Under the pieces are notes generated by a model. That model saw nothing but the letters and a program-made list of their open reading frames with translations, was not told where the DNA came from and did not search any database. A DNA stretch of 5,380 nucleotides from an uncultured Desulfuromonas sp. GTDB taxonomy: Bacteria; Desulfobacterota; Desulfuromonadia; Desulfuromonadales; Trichloromonadaceae. Location: NCBI GenBank assembly GCA_937982495.1, contig CALJLX010000570.1, positions 1 to 5,380 of the forward strand, in the 5' to 3' direction. The translations under genes were made by a program, and so were the position numbers. Every line of letters begins with the position of its first letter. The first letter of the stretch is position 1. Shown here piece after piece: positions 1 to 5,380 of the stretch.

Positions 1-590
1 TCCTCTTCGAGATCGTATTCGTCCTGGATGTCGCCGACGATCTCCTCGATCAGATCCTCGATGGTGATCAGCCCGGAGGTGCCGCCGTATTCGTCGATGG
101 CGATGGCCATGTGTACCCGTTGGGTGCGGAATTCCTGCAACAGCTCCTCGATCTGCTTCGTTTCCGGAACGAAGTAGGGGGTACGCATGATCTGTTCGAT
201 GCGGAAATCCTCGTCCCGGCAGCCCCAGATGCGCAGCAGATCCTTGGCGTAGACGATGCCGACGATGCGGTCGGCGGTCCCCTCGTAGATGGGCAGGCGG
301 GAATGTCCCGAAGAGATGATCGCCGCCAGCAGCTCGCCGAGGCTGGTACCCATGCTGCAGCAGACCATGTCGATGCGCGAGACCATGACTTCGCGCACGA
401 TCGTCTCGCCGAATTCGAAGATCGAGTGAAGCATATCCCCCTCGTCCTCGTTGATGATCCCCTCTTCCTCCGACTCCTCGATCAGATCCTGCAAGTCCTT
501 CTCGCTCATGACCCGGCGCCGGCCGCTCAGCAGCCGCGCGATCCGCCCGAGCCACGAAGTCCGTCTGTCACTGGCACTGTCGTCGTCCAA
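1..590 (-). CDS. corC: CorC/YbeX-type CBS-pair protein (HlyC/CorC family), 3' end cut by window edge
   Basis: I translated this by hand from the minus strand; 196 residues lie in the window and the frame runs off the left edge. After a basic N-terminus it has the family segment around MSEKDLQDLIEES (residues 28-40) and an acidic stretch ending in GIINEDEGDML (44-54). CBS repeat 1 starts near VREVMVSRIDM (65-75), and CBS repeat 2 starts near IMRTPYF (134-140) and continues through AIDEYGGTSGLITIEDLIEEI (164-184). The transporter-associated C-terminal domain expected in this family would lie beyond the edge. No DUF21 membrane domain precedes the CBS pair, so it resembles soluble YbeX/CorC rather than membrane HlyC-type paralogues. 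CBS pairs bind adenosine nucleotides. E. coli YbeX has been linked to Mg/Co efflux and to ribosome metabolism, but the exact role is unsettled. The start is TTG at 590-588: an in-frame TGA lies just upstream, no ATG or GTG intervenes, and a strong Shine-Dalgarno precedes it. Confidence 0.9.
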   Translation of the reverse strand, partial: MDDDSASDRRTSWLGRIARLLSGRRRVMSEKDLQDLIEESEEEGIINEDEGDMLHSIFEFGETIVREVMVSRIDMVCCSMGTSLGELLAAIISSGHSRLPIYEGTADRIVGIVYAKDLLRIWGCRDEDFRIEQIMRTPYFVPETKQIEELLQEFRTQRVHMAIAIDEYGGTSGLITIEDLIEEIVGDIQDEYDLEE

Positions 591-598
591 AAATCCGT

Positions 599-606
599 TC
601 CTCCCT
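599..606 (-). promoter_or_regulatory. Strong ribosome binding site that fixes the TTG start of corC
   Basis: The minus strand reads AGGGAGGA, then eight bases, then TTG at 590-588. This near-consensus site decides the rare start codon. It also shows that corC, unlike the overlapped genes before it in the operon, has its own initiation signal after a 92-base spacer (591-682). Only short stems occur in that spacer (for example AGCCG/CGGCT), and no T-run terminator is visible. I see no convincing promoter there either, so corC is probably read through from the operon. Confidence 0.75.
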
Positions 607-682
607 GGATAAAATCAAGTAAATGCGCGGCGTCCCAGCCGCCGGACGGCTCCAAAAGACAGCGGAAGCCGCGCGAACTCCC

Positions 683-1402
683 CTACATCAACAAATAGAC
701 CAGCACGGTCACCGCCACGCCGAGAAAGCCGCCGGCCACGACCTCACCGGCGCTGTGAATGCCCAGCAGCAGCCGACTGTGGCTGACCATGACCGCCAGG
801 ACCAGGGTCAGCAACGACAAAAGCACGCCGACACCGGAAAGGACAATGGCGGTGGCGATGGCGAAGGAAACCGCCGCGTGCCCGCTCGGCATGCCGCCGT
901 GCAGCGGCGTGCCCCGCCCGTAGAGGGCTTTGAGCAGGACGACGACGATGGTCGCGATCAGCACCGAGACGACCGGGAATTCCCCCGGCGGCCGTCCCAG
1001 CTGGTCGAGCTGTCCGCCCAGCACCGGCAGGATATAGCGGGAGAGGGCGAAAAAGCCCATGACCATCGCGCCGATGCTCGCCACCAGCACCGCCCCGGCG
1101 GCGACATCCTTGGCCTGCTTGGCCAGAGGATGGTAGCCGGGAGAAACCAGGTCGACCACCACTTCCAGGGCGGTATTGACCAGTTCGGCGAAGAGCACCA
1201 GGGTGACGGCGAAGGCCAGCAGGATGAATTCGAGGGCCGAAAGGCCCATGAAATGGGCGAAGAGCAGTACCGCCAGCGCCGCCAGGAAATGCCAGCGCAT
1301 GTGGCGCTGGGTACGGGCGGTCCAGAGAATCCCCTCGATGGCGCAGTTGACGCTCTGCAGCCAGTTGGCGGGCTTGATCGGCTCGCGCGGCGCCTCGCTC
1401 AT
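683..1402 (-). CDS. dgkA: Fusion: prokaryotic diacylglycerol/undecaprenol kinase (DgkA) + PAP2 lipid phosphatase
   Basis: This is a 239-residue integral membrane protein. Residues ~15-120 form a DgkA domain with three membrane helices (about 38-55, 57-76, 99-118). The signature AELVNTALEVVVD (72-84) and AKD (97-99) supply E73, N76, E80, D84, K98 and D99, at the spacing of E. coli DgkA E69, N72, E76, D80, K94 and D95. Residues ~144-239 form a PAP2 domain: K158 of motif 1, PSGH (172-175) as motif 2, and SRLLLGIH (209-216) as motif 3 with the putative nucleophile H216. DgkA enzymes phosphorylate diacylglycerol or undecaprenol with ATP, and PAP2 enzymes remove phosphate from lipid phosphates. One chain thus joins opposed activities at the inner membrane. 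Substrate is not decidable here; Gram-positive-type relatives use undecaprenol. The ATG overlaps the ybeY stop as ATGA (1399-1402), implying coupled translation. Oddities: Q32 where E. coli has E28, T165 for the motif-1 arginine, and E220 for the motif-3 aspartate. Confidence 0.9.
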   Translation of the reverse strand: MSEAPREPIKPANWLQSVNCAIEGILWTARTQRHMRWHFLAALAVLLFAHFMGLSALEFILLAFAVTLVLFAELVNTALEVVVDLVSPGYHPLAKQAKDVAAGAVLVASIGAMVMGFFALSRYILPVLGGQLDQLGRPPGEFPVVSVLIATIVVVLLKALYGRGTPLHGGMPSGHAAVSFAIATAIVLSGVGVLLSLLTLVLAVMVSHSRLLLGIHSAGEVVAGGFLGVAVTVLVYLLM

Positions 1403-1854
1403 GGCCCGAGGAATTCCTCGCGCAAAAGGGCGAAGATTTCCCGCTCCCGCGCTTCCATGCGCTCGGCCTCCTCGGCGCCGCTGCGCTCATGATCGTAGCC
1501 GAGCAGATGGAGGACGCCGTGCAACAGCAGAAAGACCAGCTCGTGCTCGTAGGGGATGCCGGCCTCGACGGCATCCCGGGCCGCCGTCTCGGCGGAGATG
1601 ACCACGTCGCCGAGGAGTTCGGGACAGAGCTCCCCCCCCTCCCCCTCGCGCATGGCGAAGGAGATGACGTTGGTCGGCTTGTCCCGTTGCAGATAGTCGC
1701 GATTGATGATGCGGATCTCGGCATCGTCGACGACCAGGATCGACAGTTCCGCCTCAGGACATCCCGAGACGCTTAAGATCCTCCGTGCTGCTTTTCGCAG
1801 GAACAGCTTCCTTACCTTTTGCTTCCTTTGCCGGTTCTCGATCTGAATCTTCAC
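1399..1854 (-). CDS. ybeY: YbeY endoribonuclease (rRNA maturation factor)
   Basis: This is a 151-residue single-domain zinc metalloprotein of normal family length. The zinc motif H-x3-H-x5-H is complete at H112, H116 and H122 (HGVLHLLGYDH). The family motifs DKPTNVISF (58-66) and GDVVIS (82-87) are present. YbeY acts in 16S rRNA 3'-end maturation and 70S ribosome quality control, and neighbours phoH in many bacteria. I chose GTG at 1854-1852: the resulting VKIQIENRQ start matches the family N-terminus, and AAGGA lies six bases upstream. The frame stays open to an ATG at 1968, but those 38 extra residues would lie inside pgpH and do not resemble YbeY. No start codon further in would keep the N-terminal strand and helix. 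The first 101 bases therefore overlap the end of pgpH in another frame. An 8-G tract lies in codons 72-75. The stop overlaps the dgkA start. Confidence 0.95.
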   Translation of the reverse strand: MKIQIENRQRKQKVRKLFLRKAARRILSVSGCPEAELSILVVDDAEIRIINRDYLQRDKPTNVISFAMREGEGGELCPELLGDVVISAETAARDAVEAGIPYEHELVFLLLHGVLHLLGYDHERSGAEEAERMEAREREIFALLREEFLGP

Positions 1855-4140
1855 CGTTCTTCCTTTTGGCGGCGTCCTTGTCCCGTTCCTTGTAGGCCGG
1901 TTCCGGATAATCGATGCGATGGTGGAAAATCCCCGCCAGAATCCGGTTGAAGCTTCTGGCGATGCCATGCAGGTCCTTCAGGGTCAACTCGCACTCGTCG
2001 AGCTGACCGTCGATGAAAATATTGTTGATGATCTTCTGCACCATCCCCTGAATCCGTGCCGGGGTCGGCTCGGCAAGGGTGCGGCTGGCCGCCTCGACGG
2101 CGTCGGCGAGCATGATCAGCGCCGCCTCGCGGGTCTGCGGCTTGGGTCCGGGATAGCGGTAATCCCGCTCGTCGACCGCGGGCATGCCCGGCTCTTCCTT
2201 GCTCTTGGCCTTGTCGTAGAAGAACTTCATCAGCGCCGTGCCGTGATGCTGGCGGATGATGTCGATGAGCGGCGCGCCGAGCTTGTTTTCCCGGGCCAGT
2301 TCCACCGCGTCCTTGACGTGGGACATGAGGATCAGCGCACTCATGGAGGGGGCCAGCTTGTCGTGTTTGTTCTCCTGGCCGTGCATGTTTTCCACGAAAT
2401 AGAGCGGCTTGCGGATCTTGCCGATGTCGTGATAGTAGGCCGCCACCCGCGCCAGCAGGGGATTGGCACTGATCGATTCGGCGGCGGCCTCGACCAGATT
2501 GCCGACGATCACCGAATGGTGATAGGTGCCGGGCGCCTGGATCATCAGTTCGCGCAGCACCGGCGTATTCATGTTCGCCAGTTCCAGCAGCTTGATGTCG
2601 GTGGTGTATTCAAAGAGATGCTCCACCAGGGGGATGGTGCCGGTGACGAGCACCGCGCAAAGGAAACCGCCGGCCAGGCCGAAGCCGAGCTTGTAGAGAA
2701 TCTGCACATCGAAGGCTTGGCCGCTGATGAGGTAGAGGCCGACGATCATCAGCATGTTGACCAGCGACAGATGGAAACCGGCGCGGTAGAGGGTCGTGCG
2801 CTGCTTGCAGTGGCGCACCCAGTGGGCGGCGGTGACGCTGCCGGCGAGGGCGTAGACGCTGATATAGAGACTGTAGCCGAAAAGCGCCCCGAGCAGCAGC
2901 GACGAGAGGATGGCGAAGACGAAGGCCACTTCGGAGTTGAGGACAATACGCGCCAGCATCGCCCCGAAGGCGAAGGGCAGCACATAGTAGTAGCTGTTCG
3001 AATCGATGTAGGGGAAGGCGCTTTCCAGCGCCGAGGAGACGAAAACCCCGAGCTTCACCAGGATAAAAAGGACGATGAAGTTCACCACCAGAAAGAGCAG
3101 GTCGCGATTATTCGGGCAGTATTTGCGAATATTGACCCGGGCAAAGCGGTGGGTGGCGAAAAAAAGGACCACGATCGACAGGAAGAAACCGATCCCGGCA
3201 ACCAGGGTATTGGAGTGGCTGCCGAACTCGTTGATTCCCCGCAGCTTCTTGATCTGCTCCTCGGTGACCCGTTCCCCCTCGCGAACGACCATCTCCCCCT
3301 TCTTGACCTGGAAGAGTACCGGTTTGACCTCCTCGCGAGCCATCTGTTTGCGCGTCTCGGTCTCGTTCTTGTTGAAGGTCAGGTTGGGACTGACCAGTTT
3401 CACCGCCAGTGCCTGGATCAGCCGCCGCTGGGCGCGGGTCAGATCGAGGGGGCGAAGCGCCTCGCGCATGCGGTCCTGGGCGTTGCCGACGCCGAGCACC
3501 TGCTGCGGCTGTTCCACCACCTGTTCCTGGCGGGAGTGAAGATCCCGCACGATAATGCCGTGCTTAGCCTCCCCCTGGAAGAGTTGCAGGTTGCCGACGA
3601 TACGCCCCTCCAGGGCGGAGACGACCGTTTTGCGGACAGGCCCCAGGTCGAGGGGCTCCGCCGTTTCCCGGGCGGCCAGCTCATCCATGAAGGCCTTCAG
3701 GGCATCCAGATCTTCCGGCGCCAGCTCGATTTCGAGGAAGTTCTGCAGATCGTCGACCAAAGTGGTCGCCACCTGTGCGTCGACAAGCGCCTGCTGGATC
3801 AGTTCCAGACCCTGCGCCAGTTCATCGGCGGCCGACTGCCCGGCACGGGAATCGTAGTCGTAAAGGGGCTTCACCGCTCCTTCCGCCTCGACCCGCTTGT
3901 TTTCCGTAAGGATCAGATCGGGGATCAAAAGATCGCGGGGAGATTTGACATCCCGGGTGGCGATATCCCCCGGGGAGTAATAATCGGGGATGAAGCCCCC
4001 CTTGGGGACGATAATCAGGGTCAGGAAGAGCGCCAGAATCACCAGCATCAGGTAACGCTGGCTGCGCTCTTCCCGCCAGAAAGGTCGCTCGACGACCTTC
4101 GCCTTGCGACTGGGGCTATCGGATTTGCCGTCGTTTTTAC

Positions 4141-4144
<4 letters not shown>
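1754..4144 (-). CDS. pgpH: 7TM-HD cyclic-dinucleotide phosphodiesterase, PgpH/YqfF family
   Basis: This is a 796-residue membrane protein. Order: a charged cytoplasmic start, one membrane helix (~31-47), a long extracytoplasmic 7TMR-HDED region (~48-310), a cluster of about six membrane helices (~312-505), then a cytoplasmic HD domain (~525-745). HD metal ligands are visible: HH in GTYHHS (539-544), HDIG (572-575), H609, HH in RQHHGT (633-634) and D681 in LADAVEA. Listeria PgpH, of this architecture, hydrolyses c-di-AMP to pApA, and its extracellular part binds ligand that tunes activity. I infer the same reaction here from the family; the messenger used by this organism cannot be seen. The last ~50 residues are a charged K/E/A-rich tail, and its final 33 overlap ybeY in another frame. 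The start ATG overlaps the phoH stop as ATGA. There is no good Shine-Dalgarno just upstream, so translation is probably coupled to phoH. Confidence 0.93.
1859..1866 (-). promoter_or_regulatory. Ribosome binding site for ybeY inside the pgpH reading frame
   Basis: The minus strand shows AAAGGAAG, with the AAGGA core six bases before GTG at 1854-1852. It lies within pgpH codons about 760-763, so ybeY can be initiated while pgpH is still being translated. This site is the main reason for preferring the GTG start over the upstream ATG at 1968. Confidence 0.7.
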
Positions 4145-5133
<989 letters not shown>

Positions 5134-5228
5134 GCGCTCCCGAATCAACCCTTGCCACAATGGCGGAATGCCTGAAAATAGAGGCCGACTTTATCATCTT
5201 CCCCGGGGCAAAGCAATTTCTTTCCCGG

Positions 5229-5255
5229 CCCGTGCTCTTACGGTCGCGACACGGG
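5229..5255. repeat. Inverted repeat CCCGTG-N15-CACGGG in the divergent control region
   Basis: Six-base perfect arms lie at 5229-5234 and 5250-5255, with centres 21 bases apart (about two helical turns). They sit between the phoH start and the rightward promoter. The spacer holds the small palindrome GTCGCGAC, which starts within the spacer and ends on the right arm. The geometry would suit a dimeric regulator, but six-base arms are common by chance in GC-rich DNA, and I recognise no known operator. Confidence 0.25.
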
Positions 5256-5268
5256 AAGCAAAAGAGGG

Positions 5269-5296
5269 TTTCAATTTCGGCATCTTGTGCTATAAG
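5269..5296 (+). promoter_or_regulatory. Extended -10 promoter driving the rightward gene
   Basis: TGCTATAAG (5288-5296) is a TGn extended -10 with hexamer TATAAG, five of six matches to TATAAT. The best -35 is TTTCAA (5269-5274) at 16-base spacing; it is weak, three of six matches, as often seen with an extended -10. Transcription would start near 5302-5304, giving a leader of roughly 58 bases before the ATG at 5361. It stands out from its GC-rich surroundings. Sigma-70-type use is inferred from the consensus. Confidence 0.6.
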
Positions 5297-5301
5297 TAAC
5301 G

Positions 5302-5321
5302 CGCCCGCCGGGGGCGGGGCG
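5302..5321 (+). promoter_or_regulatory. GC-rich hairpin at the predicted 5' end of the rightward mRNA
   Basis: CGCCCGCC (5302-5309) can pair with GGCGGGgCG (5313-5321). This gives eight GC pairs with one bulged G (5319) and a GGG loop (5310-5312). It starts almost exactly at the predicted transcription start. No T-run follows, and no gene ends just before it on this strand, so it is not an ordinary terminator. A 5' stem-loop protecting the mRNA is a reasonable inference. A second small inverted repeat, GCGTT-TC-AACGC (5319-5330), overlaps its right side. Confidence 0.4.
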
Positions 5322-5347
5322 TTTCAACGCAACCTTTCATTCCTTGC

Positions 5348-5354
5348 AAGGGGG
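5348..5354 (+). promoter_or_regulatory. Ribosome binding site of the rightward gene
   Basis: AAGGGGG lies six bases before ATG at 5361-5363. Placement is good and purine-rich, and it supports 5361 as a real start although only 20 bases of coding sequence are visible. Confidence 0.65.
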
Positions 5355-5360
5355 TCTTAC

Positions 5361-5380
5361 ATGAGCGAAATCATTGACAT
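5361..5380 (+). CDS. Start of a rightward gene, product undetermined (partial)
   Basis: Only ATG plus five complete codons and two bases are visible, reading MSEIID and then I or M. The start is supported by the ribosome site at 5348-5354 and the extended -10 promoter at 5288-5296. Six residues cannot identify a family. From memory, some deltaproteobacterial enolases begin in a similar way (MSEI-D-YAREILDSRG), and some thioredoxins do too, so both are only guesses. The gene diverges from the phoH operon and is not part of it. Confidence 0.6.

Noticed and set aside
618..682. Short stems between dgkA and corC considered as a terminator
   Set aside because: The stems are only four to five base pairs and no proper T-run follows. 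The spacing is more like an intra-operon gap.
744..1724. 326-codon minus-strand frame across dgkA and ybeY
   Set aside because: It is an off-frame reading of two genes with strong motif evidence. Its product is Arg/Ala/Gly/Pro-rich, typical of shadow frames in GC-rich DNA, and matches no family.
1855..1968. Upstream extension of ybeY to the ATG at 1968
   Set aside because: The extra 38 residues do not look like YbeY, lie deep inside pgpH, and the GTG at 1854 has a well-placed Shine-Dalgarno.
5200..5230. Possible sigma-54 (-24/-12) promoter for phoH on the minus strand
   Set aside because: A GG-N10-GC spacing with TTGCT at -12 exists, but the -24 element matches only about half of the consensus. 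It is too weak to report as a feature.

Overview
The window is a GC-rich stretch of bacterial chromosome filled almost entirely by one minus-strand operon of conserved housekeeping genes. Reading from the right edge leftwards, the order is phoH (PhoH/YbeZ ATPase), pgpH (7TM-HD cyclic-dinucleotide phosphodiesterase), ybeY (endoribonuclease), a fusion of diacylglycerol/undecaprenol kinase with a PAP2 phosphatase, and a CorC/YbeX-type CBS protein cut by the left edge. A divergent plus-strand gene begins 20 bases before the right edge. Gene content, order and protein character suggest a Deltaproteobacterium of the Desulfuromonas/Geobacter type. This is an inference from family knowledge, not a search result.

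Layout. 1-590: corC-like gene, 3' end missing. 591-682: short spacer with a strong Shine-Dalgarno for corC. 683-1402: dgkA-PAP2 fusion. 1399-1854: ybeY. 1754-4144: pgpH. 4141-5133: phoH. 5134-5360: divergent control region with an extended -10 promoter and a GC-rich hairpin for the rightward gene. 5361-5380: first codons of the rightward gene. phoH/pgpH and ybeY/dgkA join through 4-base ATGA overlaps. pgpH and ybeY overlap by 101 bases. The first four genes are therefore tightly coupled.

How the genes fit together. PhoH, YbeY and the CorC/YbeX-type protein recur as neighbours in many bacteria (ybeZ-ybeY-ybeX in E. coli) and are tied to rRNA maturation and RNA quality control. PgpH and DgkA sit between them, as in the Firmicutes phoH-yqfF-yqfG-dgkA cluster, and add second-messenger breakdown and lipid-carrier phosphorylation. 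The window looks like the Firmicutes order with the Proteobacterial ybeX at its end.

I see no mobile element, CRISPR array, tRNA, rRNA or defence system, and no convincing case for an undescribed system. The points most worth checking are the long pgpH/ybeY overlap, the kinase-phosphatase fusion with altered motif residues, an 8-G tract inside ybeY, and the 5'-UTR hairpin of the rightward gene.
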